A DNA stretch of 64,000 bases from assembly GCF_004366075.1 (NCBI RefSeq), contig NZ_SODU01000001.1:620001-684000 (forward strand), written 5' to 3'. This DNA comes from Kribbella pratensis. Lineage in GTDB: Bacteria > Actinomycetota > Actinomycetes > Propionibacteriales > Kribbellaceae. The position numbers were made by a program, and so were the translations under genes. Shown piece by piece: positions 1 to 7,520 of this stretch; the first letter of the stretch is position 1, and the number at the start of each line of letters is the position of its first letter. The notes beneath the pieces are model-generated. The model was not told the origin of the DNA and did not search any database. It saw only the letters and a list, made by a program, of their open reading frames with translations.

Positions 1-183
<183 letters not shown>

Positions 184-188
184 ATCCG

Positions 189-281
189 ATGCGTGTCAAG
201 CCTGTCATGCACCACGGACGGTCCCGTAGCCGGTCCCGTTCGCGCAGCCGCAGCCGTTCCCGCAGCCGCTCGCGCGGCTGA
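189..281 (+). CDS. 30-residue Arg-Ser repeat peptide, candidate kinase substrate or RiPP precursor
   Basis: The peptide begins MRVKPVMHHG, continues with nine uninterrupted Arg-Ser pairs and ends Arg-Gly. It is too short for ordinary gene calling. It has an almost ideal ribosome site (AAGGAGGTGA at 174-183) eight bases before its ATG, embedded in the stop of the ABC gene. The nine serines use TCC, AGC and TCG and the arginines use CGG, CGT and CGC, so the repeat is not a DNA-level microsatellite; selection on the protein is likely. The net charge is strongly positive. It sits between an ABC ATPase and a Ser/Thr kinase, which makes phosphorylation of the serines an attractive inference. A protamine-like nucleic-acid-binding role, or a precursor to a modified exported peptide, is also possible. 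Confidence 0.7.
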   Translation: MRVKPVMHHGRSRSRSRSRSRSRSRSRSRG

Positions 282-288
282 CCCACCA

Positions 289-320
289 GCCTGCCGCCGG
301 GCGGCCTCCCGGCGGCAGGC
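289..320 (+). terminator. 13-bp hairpin between peptide and kinase genes (attenuator-like)
   Basis: A perfect 13-bp GC-rich inverted repeat (arms 289-301 and 308-320, six-base loop) begins eight bases after the peptide stop. No U tract follows, so it may be a partial terminator or an RNA-stabilising stem. Hairpins of this kind after the precursor gene of lantibiotic and other RiPP operons lower downstream expression relative to the precursor. Confidence 0.6.
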
Positions 321-342
321 TCCGATCTTGCTGGAGAGAATC

Positions 343-1119
343 GTGTTAGCCGACATAGAGACAGACACCGAGGACGGACTGCCCGTCTGGGACTGGGCCG
401 AGCGCTGCGAACTGCCTGGCGGAACGTTCGCCGTCGAACGCCTCGGCGTCGGCCATCGTTGCGAGACCTGGCTGGTCTGGTCGGTCGCACTCTGGGCACC
501 GGCCGTCCTCAAGGCCGCTCGCCCTCACCAGATCCAGCACCCCCGCGCGGTCAAGTCCCTGCGCCGTGAGACCGCCGCGCTGTCCGGCAACATTCACCCG
601 GCCGTCCCGAGGCTGCTGGGCGACGGCACGGACGCCGCGATCCCCTATGTTCTCGTCGAGTACGTCGACGGCCCGACGCTGGGCGACGAACTGGAGGAGA
701 ACGGCGTTCTGAGTGTCGAGGAGACCGCTCTCCTGGGATCTCAGCTGCTCCCAGCTCTGATGGCACTGCACCGGCGTGGTCTCGCTCATCTCGACGTGAA
801 ACCGGACAACATCGTCCTGCGCGACGGTCGACCAGTCCTGATCGACTACGGCAGTGCCAGGGCCATCGGGAGCGCACAGCCGGCTGGTCACCCGGTCGGT
901 ACGCTCGGCTACGCGTCACCGGCGCAAGAGGCCTGCGAGCCGGTGTCCGCCGCGATGGACCTCTACAGCCTCGGCCAGACGCTGGCCGAAGCCTGCGGTG
1001 AGCTGCCTGACAGCCTGCGGTTCCTGCTCATGCCTAATCCCACCGTTGAGCAGGCGTTGACCGCGCTGGCGGAGGCGGCCGGCGAGCTGCGCCCGTGGCC
1101 GGCCTGGCTCAGGGCATGA
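343..1119 (+). CDS. Cytoplasmic serine/threonine protein kinase
   Basis: A 258-residue single-domain kinase. The ATP-binding lysine is probably K57 (AVLKAAR) and the alpha-C glutamate E76. The catalytic loop is HLDVKPDN (D151, K153, N156), and the metal-binding motif is DYG (D168) in place of DFG. GTLGYASPAQ stands for the activation-segment end. There is no membrane segment and no PASTA domain, so it is unlike the cell-wall-sensing PknB type. The GTG start at 343 has GGAGA six bases upstream. Codon 2 is TTA, a rare leucine codon in such genomes and a possible bldA-type control point. It follows the Arg-Ser peptide gene, so that peptide is the obvious candidate substrate. The last 11 bases overlap the convergent SnoaL gene. 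Confidence 0.88.
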   Translation: MLADIETDTEDGLPVWDWAERCELPGGTFAVERLGVGHRCETWLVWSVALWAPAVLKAARPHQIQHPRAVKSLRRETAALSGNIHPAVPRLLGDGTDAAIPYVLVEYVDGPTLGDELEENGVLSVEETALLGSQLLPALMALHRRGLAHLDVKPDNIVLRDGRPVLIDYGSARAIGSAQPAGHPVGTLGYASPAQEACEPVSAAMDLYSLGQTLAEACGELPDSLRFLLMPNPTVEQALTALAEAAGELRPWPAWLRA

Positions 1120-1549
1120 GATCCATCGCCGCGGTGCGGTCCTGGAAGTTCGTGGGGACGGAGACCTGATCGTGGACGATGAGCCACTGCCCGTCGATCT
1201 TCTGCCAGGCGGCCGTCCAGCGCAGCCAGTAGTCGATCTTGCCTGCGCCGCGCAGTGCGGCGTTCATGTGGTTGACGGCGTAGACGACGGCGAGCTCTCC
1301 GTCGACGAGAACGGTCAGGTCGCGGACCTCGTACTCGAGCGGCAACTCGAAGACTTCGAAGACGCGCTCCCAGTTCGCCCACTTCTTCTCGGCGCCGAGG
1401 TGCCGCAGCGGGGGCTCGATGTCGAAGGAGACGAGGCCCGGAGCGAAAATGGTCCGGACCGCGTCCAGGTCGCCGCTGCGGATCGCCGCCAGCAGGACGT
1501 CGACACGTTCGCGGATCTCGACTTCGGATACAGCGTTCTGTGTAGTCAT
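1109..1549 (-). CDS. SnoaL-like (NTF2-fold) protein, probable ECF41 target
   Basis: A 146-residue protein with the pattern of SnoaL/DUF4440-like NTF2 folds: an N-terminal helical part (VDVLLAAIRSGDLDAV), a FDIEPPLR strand, and a C-terminal WQKIDGQWLIVHDQVSVP sheet region. Proteins of this fold act as small isomerases, hydrolases or ligand-binding subunits, and the substrate cannot be told from sequence. The ATG at 1549 lies only about ten bases from the CGTC -10 element of an ECF41-type promoter, so its mRNA is probably leaderless. The C-terminal domain of the divergent sigma factor has the same fold, which may be relevant to control. Confidence 0.8.
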   Translation of the reverse strand: MTTQNAVSEVEIRERVDVLLAAIRSGDLDAVRTIFAPGLVSFDIEPPLRHLGAEKKWANWERVFEVFELPLEYEVRDLTVLVDGELAVVYAVNHMNAALRGAGKIDYWLRWTAAWQKIDGQWLIVHDQVSVPTNFQDRTAAMDLMP

Positions 1550-1553
1550 GACC

Positions 1554-1584
1554 GGTACGACGAGATGCCGCCGTGAACTGTCAG
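1554..1584 (-). promoter_or_regulatory. ECF41-type promoter for the SnoaL-like gene
   Basis: Read on the minus strand the element is CTGACA, 16 bases, CGTC, followed by GTACC and four bases before the ATG at 1549. It agrees with the ECF41 motif as I recall it (TGTCACA, 16 bp, CGTC) and mirrors the promoter facing the other way. Confidence 0.65.
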
Positions 1585-1586
1585 AC

Positions 1587-1617
1587 CTCACAGTTCGCCG
1601 GGCTGTTCCGTCGTACC
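1587..1617 (+). promoter_or_regulatory. ECF41-type promoter for the sigma-factor gene (autoregulatory)
   Basis: CTCACA, 16 bases, CGTC, then GTACC. It matches its divergent partner in length, flanks and spacing. The sigma factor encoded just downstream is therefore likely to transcribe both its own gene and the SnoaL-like gene. Confidence 0.65.
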
Positions 1618-1642
1618 AGGTATGAACGAGGAGAGGACCGAC

Positions 1643-2530
1643 ATGAGTGACCCGGGCCTGAGCGCGATCATGAGCGAGCGGCGGCAGCTGATCAATCTCG
1701 CGTACCGCCTGCTGGGGTCGCTGGCCGACGCCGAGGACGTGGTCCAGGAGACGTACGCGCGCTGGTACGCGATGACCCCGGACGAGCAGCAGGCGATCGA
1801 CAACCCGGCTGCGTGGCTGACCAAGGTCGCGAGCCGGATCTGCCTCGACCTGCTGCGGTCCGCCCGCGCCCGGCGGGAGCGGTACGTCGGCGAATGGATC
1901 CCCGAGCCGCTGCCCGAAACCACCGAGTGGAACACCGGATCCGCCGACCCCGCGGACCGGGTGACGCTGGACGAGTCGGTGAACATGGCGTTCCTCGTCG
2001 TACTCGACGCGATGACACCGGCCGAGCGGGTCGCGTTCATCCTGCACGACGTGTTCCGGTACCCGTTCCCGGAGGTCGCCGAGATCGTCGGCCGGACACC
2101 GGCGGCGTGCCGTCAGCTGGCCTCGTCGGCCAGGCGCCGGATCCGGGAGGCCGAGCACCCGGCGGCGCCGTCGGCGCGGCGGGCGGAGCTGGTGCGGGAG
2201 TTCAAGGCGGCCTGGGAGGCGACCGACATCGCGGCCCTCGTCAATCTGCTCGATCCCGAGGTCACCGCGGTCGCCGACGGTGGCGGCATCGTGAAGGCCT
2301 CGCTCGCGCCGGTGCACGGTGGCACCGACGTCGCGCAGTACTTCGCCGATCTCCCTGTGTTCAACCTCGGCCGCACGCTCATCGAGCGCACGGTCAACGG
2401 TCAGCCCGGGCTGGTGATCGAGTTCGAAGGTGTCGTCGAGACCGTGATCGCGTTCGACGTGGCCGGCGACCACATCACGAACATCTGGGCGATCAGGAAC
2501 CCGGAGAAGCTGCAGCCCTGGAAGAGCTGA
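1643..2530 (+). CDS. ECF41-family RNA polymerase sigma factor with fused SnoaL-like domain
   Basis: A 295-residue extracytoplasmic-function sigma factor. Region 2 is at about residues 10-75 (ERRQLINLAYRLLGSLADAE), region 4 at about 110-165, and a SnoaL-like domain occupies the C-terminal third. All three ECF41 signatures are visible: WIPEP at 85-89, DGGGIV at 212-217 and NPEKL at 286-290. In this family the fused domain controls sigma activity in place of a separate anti-sigma factor. The start at 1643 is chosen because GGAGAGG lies just upstream. An in-frame ATG at 1622 sits at the same distance from its promoter as the leaderless partner gene, so it is a real alternative. The 3' end overlaps the convergent reductase by 38 bases. 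Confidence 0.9.
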   Translation: MSDPGLSAIMSERRQLINLAYRLLGSLADAEDVVQETYARWYAMTPDEQQAIDNPAAWLTKVASRICLDLLRSARARRERYVGEWIPEPLPETTEWNTGSADPADRVTLDESVNMAFLVVLDAMTPAERVAFILHDVFRYPFPEVAEIVGRTPAACRQLASSARRRIREAEHPAAPSARRAELVREFKAAWEATDIAALVNLLDPEVTAVADGGGIVKASLAPVHGGTDVAQYFADLPVFNLGRTLIERTVNGQPGLVIEFEGVVETVIAFDVAGDHITNIWAIRNPEKLQPWKS

Positions 2531-3740
2531 CCAGCGTCGTCACGGTCTCCTGGGCGCAGGCCTTGTTGACGCCGATCCCACCGCGTGCGCCGCGTTTGAT
2601 CCAGCCCGCCACGTAGTGACCGGGCCGGCCGACGACGGCGCCGCGGACGTTCGGGACGATCCCGCGCTCCGCGTCGAACGGCAGCCCGTCGATCGCCTGG
2701 CCCTCGAACCCGATCGCGGTGAACAGGTTGCCCGCCGCAATCGTCTCGCCGGAGTCGAGCGTCAGCCCGTCGGACGTCCAACTGGTCGGCCGGGCGTGGT
2801 ACCGGAGCTCGACCCGGTCGCCGGCCGCGGCGAGCAGCTCCTGCAACGCCGTTTCCGTGTACGCCGCGGTTTCGGGTCCGCGCCGACCGAGCAGCACGAC
2901 CTCCTTGATCCCGCTGGCCGCGAGCGTACGACGTACCTGCGGGGTCACGTCCATCGAGCGCAGACGTTCCTCGTCGCTCAGCAGGATCCGCGCGAGGTCG
3001 ATCGCGACGTTCCCGTTCCCGACCACGACTGCCCGCGGTCCGTTCAGCTCGACCGGCAGCGACGCACCGGGACGCCCGTTGCACCAGGCAACGAAGTCTT
3101 CGGCGGTGCACGCCGCCTCCTCGCCGATGATCCCGAGCCGCCGGCTGCGGCGCGCCCCGACCGCGTGGATCACCGCGTCGTACCCGCTGGTCATCGAAGC
3201 GGCGTCGGTGCCCGGCAGCCAGCGCACCCGGGAGTGCCCGACGATCCGCTCGAACGTGTCGATGATCTGCTTGGTCCGCGGGTGGTCCGGCGCGACACCG
3301 AACCGCACCAGGCCGCCGACCCGGTCGCTGCGGTCGACCAGTGTCACCTCGGCCGTTGTCCGCAGCAACAACTCGCGCGTCGCGTACATCCCGGCCGGTC
3401 CGGCGCCGACGACGAGCACCCGGCGCGGACCGTCGCCCCAGACCTGGTACGACGGCGGTTCCCAGCTGTCCAGGTCGGTGGCCTCGAGCGGCGCGCGTTC
3501 CGCGAAGTACGCCGCGTTCCGCTCGACGTCCTCAGGCGCCGCCTGGTCCGCCGGTTGCGCCGCGTCCACCGGGCAGATGTCAGCACACGCCCCGCAGTCG
3601 ATGCAGGTCCGCGGATCGACGAACAGGCTCACACCGGTGCCAAATCCGGGCTCGCCGGGCGACGGGTGGATGCTGTTCATCGGGCAGACCGCGACGCAGC
3701 TCGCGTCGGAGCAGCACTCCCCCGAGATCACATAACTCAC
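2493..3740 (-). CDS. Ferredoxin / ferredoxin-NADP+ reductase fusion (FprB-like)
   Basis: A 415-residue flavoprotein. The N-terminal 60 residues are a ferredoxin module with two cysteine clusters (C9/C10/C15/C19 and C46-C49-C52-C56, the latter CIDCGACADIC). An adrenodoxin-reductase-like domain follows, with a FAD dinucleotide motif (VVGAGPAG, about residue 114) and an NADPH-side glycine motif (VVVGNGNVA, about 240). It should move electrons from NADPH through FAD to Fe-S centres. The ATG overlaps the stop of the upstream diiron-oxygenase gene by four bases. Translational coupling and supply of electrons to that oxygenase are therefore likely. It matches mycobacterial FprB in domain order. Confidence 0.9.
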   Translation of the reverse strand: MSYVISGECCSDASCVAVCPMNSIHPSPGEPGFGTGVSLFVDPRTCIDCGACADICPVDAAQPADQAAPEDVERNAAYFAERAPLEATDLDSWEPPSYQVWGDGPRRVLVVGAGPAGMYATRELLLRTTAEVTLVDRSDRVGGLVRFGVAPDHPRTKQIIDTFERIVGHSRVRWLPGTDAASMTSGYDAVIHAVGARRSRRLGIIGEEAACTAEDFVAWCNGRPGASLPVELNGPRAVVVGNGNVAIDLARILLSDEERLRSMDVTPQVRRTLAASGIKEVVLLGRRGPETAAYTETALQELLAAAGDRVELRYHARPTSWTSDGLTLDSGETIAAGNLFTAIGFEGQAIDGLPFDAERGIVPNVRGAVVGRPGHYVAGWIKRGARGGIGVNKACAQETVTTLVSSSRAAASPGS

Positions 3741-4603
3741 AGCAGACCGGTCCGCCGATACACCCGGGCCGCCGCGGGCGTCAGCAGCCCGACCGATCCG
3801 AGGAAGTCCATCAGGTTCGCGCAGCTTGTCCGCAGCAACGACCGGTGGTGCTCGTTGCGCCGCGCTTCGCGGACGGCGCGCTCGGCGTCCAGTCCGACGT
3901 TCGCGTAGACCTCACGACCCACCATGCTCGACACGATCATGTCGGCGGCGATCGCGATCACCAGCGCACTCACCCAGCGCCGCGCACGCCCCGTGCCGGC
4001 CAGCCGTTCACGAGTCTCCTCGCGCGCGAACACCATGTGCCGCGACTCCTCCACCACGTGGATGTGGTTCACGGTCCGCACCAGCGGCTCGACCCGGCGG
4101 TCCCGCATCCAGTCGCGCTGCATGACGTCCAGTACCTCTTCGGCCACCAGAATCGCGGCGTACGCCGTCTCACCGGTCGCGACCGTCTTGAACATCCGGC
4201 CGAGCTCGCGCGCGAGCAGCCGCGGCCGGTACGCCGGCTCGACCATCCGCTCGGTCGCCCGAGCGAACATGATCGAGTGCCGGCACTCGTCGGCGATCTC
4301 GGTCAGCGCCCACTGGAACTCGGCGCTCCGCGGCGGCTTGTCGTACACGTCCCGGAGGATCATCTGCTGCAGGATCATCTCGAACCAGATCCCGGTCGTT
4401 GCCACCGACGCGGACTCGTGCCGGGTCAGCTCCCGCTGCTGCGCCTCGGTCAGCTCGTCCCAGTACGGCGTCCCGTAGAGCGTGCTCCACTCCGGCGACA
4501 TCCCGTACCCGTCGCCGACCGGAGCGTCCCAGTCGATCTCGGTCTCCGGGTCCCGGGACAACCGGCTCGCCGACCCCAGCAACCGCTCAGCGGTCTTGTC
4601 CAT
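3737..4603 (-). CDS. Diiron oxygenase, AurF-like
   Basis: A 288-residue helical protein with the paired carboxylate/histidine motifs of ferritin-like diiron oxygenases: DECRH in the middle and EESRH later, plus flanking Glu-containing helices (TRHES, VAEEVLD). AurF members oxidise arylamines to nitro compounds, but the substrate here is unknown. The ATG at 4603 has GGAGGT seven bases upstream. It forms an operon with the ferredoxin-reductase fusion and is divergent from an MFS transporter. The intergenic region holds a weak dyad (ACAT-N5-ATGT at 4628-4640) that could be a TetR-type operator, although no regulator is adjacent. Confidence 0.82.
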   Translation of the reverse strand: MDKTAERLLGSASRLSRDPETEIDWDAPVGDGYGMSPEWSTLYGTPYWDELTEAQQRELTRHESASVATTGIWFEMILQQMILRDVYDKPPRSAEFQWALTEIADECRHSIMFARATERMVEPAYRPRLLARELGRMFKTVATGETAYAAILVAEEVLDVMQRDWMRDRRVEPLVRTVNHIHVVEESRHMVFAREETRERLAGTGRARRWVSALVIAIAADMIVSSMVGREVYANVGLDAERAVREARRNEHHRSLLRTSCANLMDFLGSVGLLTPAAARVYRRTGLL

Positions 4604-4686
4604 CGAGCACACCTCCGAGTCGATATGACATCGTCTATGTAACATACTCGATGGTTCAAATCCTGTCGAGGACTACATTCCTCCCT

Positions 4687-5832
4687 GTGACGGATCGAGC
4701 GATGACGATGTCGCCGTTGTACGCGGCCGGGTTCACGACCGCGTTCGGCGCGCACGCGGTGGCGGCGAACCTCGGCGCCTCCTCGTCCGACGCCGTCACC
4801 TCGCTCCTCACGCTCGGTTTGCTGCTCGCCCTGTACGACGGGGCGGAGGTGCTGCTGAAACCGGTGTTCGGCACGATCGCGGACAGGATCGGCGCGCGCC
4901 CGATGCTGCTGTTCGGACTCGCCGGTTTCGCGATTGCCTCAGGCACCTATGTGCTCGTGGACCGGCCCGGCTGGTTGTGGGTTGCGCGCCTCGGACAGGG
5001 TGCGGCGGCCTCGGCCTTCTCCCCCGCCGCCTCGGCGTTGGTTGCCCGGTTGAATCCATCGGCGAAGCACGGGCGCGCCTTCGGTAGCTACGGGTTCTAC
5101 AAGAGCATCGGGTACACGGCCGGGCCGTTGCTCGGTGGTGGGTTGGTGTGGCTCGGCGGGTTCCGGTTGTTGTTCGGTGTGATGACTGTTCTCGCTGCGG
5201 GCGTTGCCGTCTGGGCACTCATCGCCGTACCTGCGGTGCCGCCGTTGCCGCGGACCCGGCAGACCGTGCTGGATCTTGCGCGGCGGATCACCGACCCGGT
5301 GTTCCTGCGCCCGACCACGGCGCTCGCGGCTGCGACGGCGGCATTGTCGGTTGGTGTCGGGTTCCTGCCGGTCACCGGCGCGGCGGACGGGCTCGGCACG
5401 ATCGCGACCGGCGCGGCCGTGTCATTGCTCGCGGCGACTGCGGCGGTCGTGCAACCGCGGACGGGCCGCGCACTCGACGCCGGCAAGCTGACGACGAGCA
5501 CCGGCATCGCACTGGGGTTGGGTCTGGCAGCGGTCGGCTTCGTCTGCGCTGCGTTGCCCGGCGTTGCGTTCCTGCTGATCGCGTCCGCGTTGATCGGTGC
5601 GGGCACGGGTGTGATCACACCGCTCGGGTTCGCGGCACTGGCCGCTAGTACGCCGCCCGAGCGACTCGGCCAGACCATGGGCACCGCCGAGCTCGGACGC
5701 GAACTCGGCGATGCAGGCGGTCCGCTGCTCGTCGCCACGGTCGCGACAGTCGCCGTACTCGATGTGGGTTATCTCGCCCTCGCCGTACTCCTCGCGCTCG
5801 GGCTGCTCATGCTCCGCCCGGCACGAAACTGA
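4687..5832 (+). CDS. MFS transporter
   Basis: About 381 residues with roughly twelve hydrophobic segments. A major-facilitator signature lies between helices 2 and 3 (PVFGTIADRIGARPML), and a Gly-rich helix 4/5 carries the LGQGAAASAFSPAA stretch. It is an inner-membrane secondary transporter, probably an efflux protein, of unknown substrate. The GTG at 4687 is the preferred start, because the hydrophobic part begins shortly after it. ATGs at 4651 and 4702 are alternatives, and no strong ribosome site decides. It is divergent from the diiron-oxygenase operon, so it may export that operon's product. Confidence 0.82.
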   Translation: MTDRAMTMSPLYAAGFTTAFGAHAVAANLGASSSDAVTSLLTLGLLLALYDGAEVLLKPVFGTIADRIGARPMLLFGLAGFAIASGTYVLVDRPGWLWVARLGQGAAASAFSPAASALVARLNPSAKHGRAFGSYGFYKSIGYTAGPLLGGGLVWLGGFRLLFGVMTVLAAGVAVWALIAVPAVPPLPRTRQTVLDLARRITDPVFLRPTTALAAATAALSVGVGFLPVTGAADGLGTIATGAAVSLLAATAAVVQPRTGRALDAGKLTTSTGIALGLGLAAVGFVCAALPGVAFLLIASALIGAGTGVITPLGFAALAASTPPERLGQTMGTAELGRELGDAGGPLLVATVATVAVLDVGYLALAVLLALGLLMLRPARN

Positions 5833-6433
5833 ACAGGCTCTGCCCTGTCACCAGTGGTTCCGGTACGCCGGTGAATCGGTGCGCGCCCACTCCGAAATCG
5901 GCCTCCGGAGCGGATACCCAGACCCGCTCGAAGCCGCGCGCCTCGAACCAGTCGCAGACCGTCGGCACCAGGTCCGGCTCGTCGCGATGGCGCGTCCAGA
6001 CCACCGTCGCGCCGGTGCGGCAGAGCTGCGGGGTCGTCGCGACCGTGCGCTCGATGTCCGCGGACGTGATGTTGCCGAAGATCCCGCACAGCAGAACCAG
6101 CTCAGCCGGCACCATACCGACGTACTGATCGGTCAGCGACGCGTCGCCCGTGATCACCTCGACCTGATCGAGACCGCTCGCCCGCTCGCGGGCAAACGCC
6201 GACAACTCAGGGTCGAGCTCGACCAGCCGCGCTTGTACGTCGCCACGCCGCGGATGGTCCTCCAGTACGTCGATGAGGTCTCGGCCCTGCCCCGCGCAAA
6301 GGCTGATCACGGGAACCGGACCCGCCGGGGCTCGATCCAGTGCCGCGCGTACCTGCGCCTGCACCGCCTCCAACCGCCGCGACAGTGCGGATTCAGGATC
6401 GTCGTACTTCGTGTGCCACGCCTGCCAGTCCAT
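5807..6433 (-). CDS. Class I SAM-dependent methyltransferase-like protein
   Basis: A 208-residue protein with a Rossmann methyltransferase pattern. Motif I reads VISLCAGQGRD, with an acidic residue at the end of strand 2 (ARLVELDPEL) and a ITGDASLTDQY motif for the adenine-contacting loop. The substrate is unknown. Its end overlaps the convergent MFS gene by 26 bases. The opening MDWQAWHTKYDDP resembles conserved actinobacterial proteins usually annotated only as methyltransferases. Confidence 0.75.
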   Translation of the reverse strand: MDWQAWHTKYDDPESALSRRLEAVQAQVRAALDRAPAGPVPVISLCAGQGRDLIDVLEDHPRRGDVQARLVELDPELSAFARERASGLDQVEVITGDASLTDQYVGMVPAELVLLCGIFGNITSADIERTVATTPQLCRTGATVVWTRHRDEPDLVPTVCDWFEARGFERVWVSAPEADFGVGAHRFTGVPEPLVTGQSLFSFVPGGA

Positions 6434-6453
6434 GTCCCGCAGCCTAGACAGGT

Positions 6454-6500
6454 GTTGGGGAGGTTTTCCTGCCCGATCCGGGAAGGAATCCTCCCCAGGT
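6454..6500 (+). repeat. 47-bp conserved palindromic element, copy A
   Basis: Outer arms TGGGGAGG and CCTCCCCA enclose an inner CCC/GGG pair. Read on the plus strand it matches the minus strand of copy B (51175-51221) at 38 of 47 positions. It lies in the 176-base gap between the methyltransferase and the DUF929 gene, upstream of the latter. It may be a protein-binding palindrome, a small structured RNA or a dispersed repeat. Confidence 0.6.
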
Positions 6501-6609
6501 CCGGTGACAACGCGCGCGATCTGTAATCTCTCGGTGACGGAGAGGCAGGAACTTCCGGGGGCGATGGATAGTTGTCCTTCAGGAGCCTGCGCGCGATCAG
6601 AGGAGAGTC

Positions 6610-7518
6610 ATGGCACGGCGTGTCGAACAGAAGGCTGCGGCCCGCGAGCGCATCGCGGCGCAGCTGGCCGCCCAGCAGCAGGCGGAGCGGCGGCGGCGCC
6701 TGCTGCTCGCGGTCGGCGCGGTCGTCCTGGTCGTGGTGATAGTCGGCGGCCTGGTGACGATCCGGCTGGTCGGCGGCGGCAAGAAGACCGCGACCGGTCC
6801 GAGCGGCGCGGCCGACGCGGGTCTCGTCACCGCGCTCTCCTCGATCCCGGACTCGACGTTCGCCGCGGTCGGCACCAGTGAGGTCAAGGCCGCCCCGTCG
6901 GCGATCACGGCGCCGGCGCTGACCGCGGGCGGGAAGCCGAAGGTGCTCTACATCGGCGCCGAGTTCTGCCCGTACTGCGCCGCGGAGCGCTGGCCGGTCA
7001 CCGTCGCACTGTCCCGGTTCGGGACGTTCAGCAACCTCGGTACGACGCATTCCGCGTCCGAGGACGTCTTCCCGAACACGCCGACGCTGTCGTTCCACGG
7101 AGCGACGTACACCAGCCAGTACCTCGCGTTCACGGGCGTCGAGACGACCACGAACGAGATGGTCGGGAACGGGTACAAGCCGCTCGACACCCCGACGGCC
7201 GAGGACCAGAAGACGTTCGACACGTACAACAAGCCGCCGTACGTCGACAGCGACGGTTCGATCCCGTTCATCGATCTCGGCGGCAAGTACGTCGGGTCCG
7301 GGGCGACGTACAGCCCGGATCTGCTGGCCGGTAAGACGCAGACCGAGATCGCGGACGCGCTCAAGGACCCGTCGAGCCCGATCGCGAAGGCGGTCGACGG
7401 CTCCGCGAACGTGTACACGGCAGCGATCTGCAAGCTGACGAACAACCAGCCGGCGAAGGTCTGCTCGACCGACGCGGTGACAGCGGCGGCGGCGAAGCTC
7501 GGCGCGGCGAAGGGCTGA
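6610..7518 (+). CDS. DUF929 thioredoxin-like protein, membrane anchored
   Basis: A 302-residue protein. A charged, Gln-rich cytoplasmic N-terminus (1-36) precedes one membrane helix (about 37-57). The extracytoplasmic domain carries a CPYC redox motif ([12 protein letters not shown], about residue 120), typical of DsbA/thioredoxin-fold DUF929 proteins, and two further cysteines lie near the C-terminus. It should make or shuffle disulfide bonds outside the membrane. GAGGAGAG precedes the ATG. A VKOR homologue follows after two bases, and VKOR proteins reoxidise DsbA-like partners, so the two genes form a plausible disulfide-forming pair. Confidence 0.85.
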   Translation: MARRVEQKAAARERIAAQLAAQQQAERRRRLLLAVGAVVLVVVIVGGLVTIRLVGGGKKTATGPSGAADAGLVTALSSIPDSTFAAVGTSEVKAAPSAITAPALTAGGKPKVLYIGAEFCPYCAAERWPVTVALSRFGTFSNLGTTHSASEDVFPNTPTLSFHGATYTSQYLAFTGVETTTNEMVGNGYKPLDTPTAEDQKTFDTYNKPPYVDSDGSIPFIDLGGKYVGSGATYSPDLLAGKTQTEIADALKDPSSPIAKAVDGSANVYTAAICKLTNNQPAKVCSTDAVTAAAAKLGAAKG

Positions 7519-7520
7519 GC

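Noticed and set aside
193..342. Extension of the kinase upstream to an ATG at 193
   Set aside because: It would overlap the Arg-Ser peptide in another frame and gives a low-complexity Ala/Arg stretch. The GTG at 343 has its own ribosome site.
3071..3096. Near-identity of GTTGCACCAGGCAACGAA in the reductase gene to a segment of the ureF insert (53982-54000)
   Set aside because: In the reductase it encodes a FVAWCN stretch within an intact coding sequence, and no flanking similarity extends. Chance is the simplest explanation.
6454..6510. Element A as a small protein: it reads VGEVFLPDPGRNPPQV and copy B reads [16 protein letters not shown], with most codon changes silent
   Set aside because: In copy A the frame is closed by a TAG nine bases upstream and has no start codon, so translation is not supported. 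The silent pattern may follow from palindrome constraints. It is kept only as a note.
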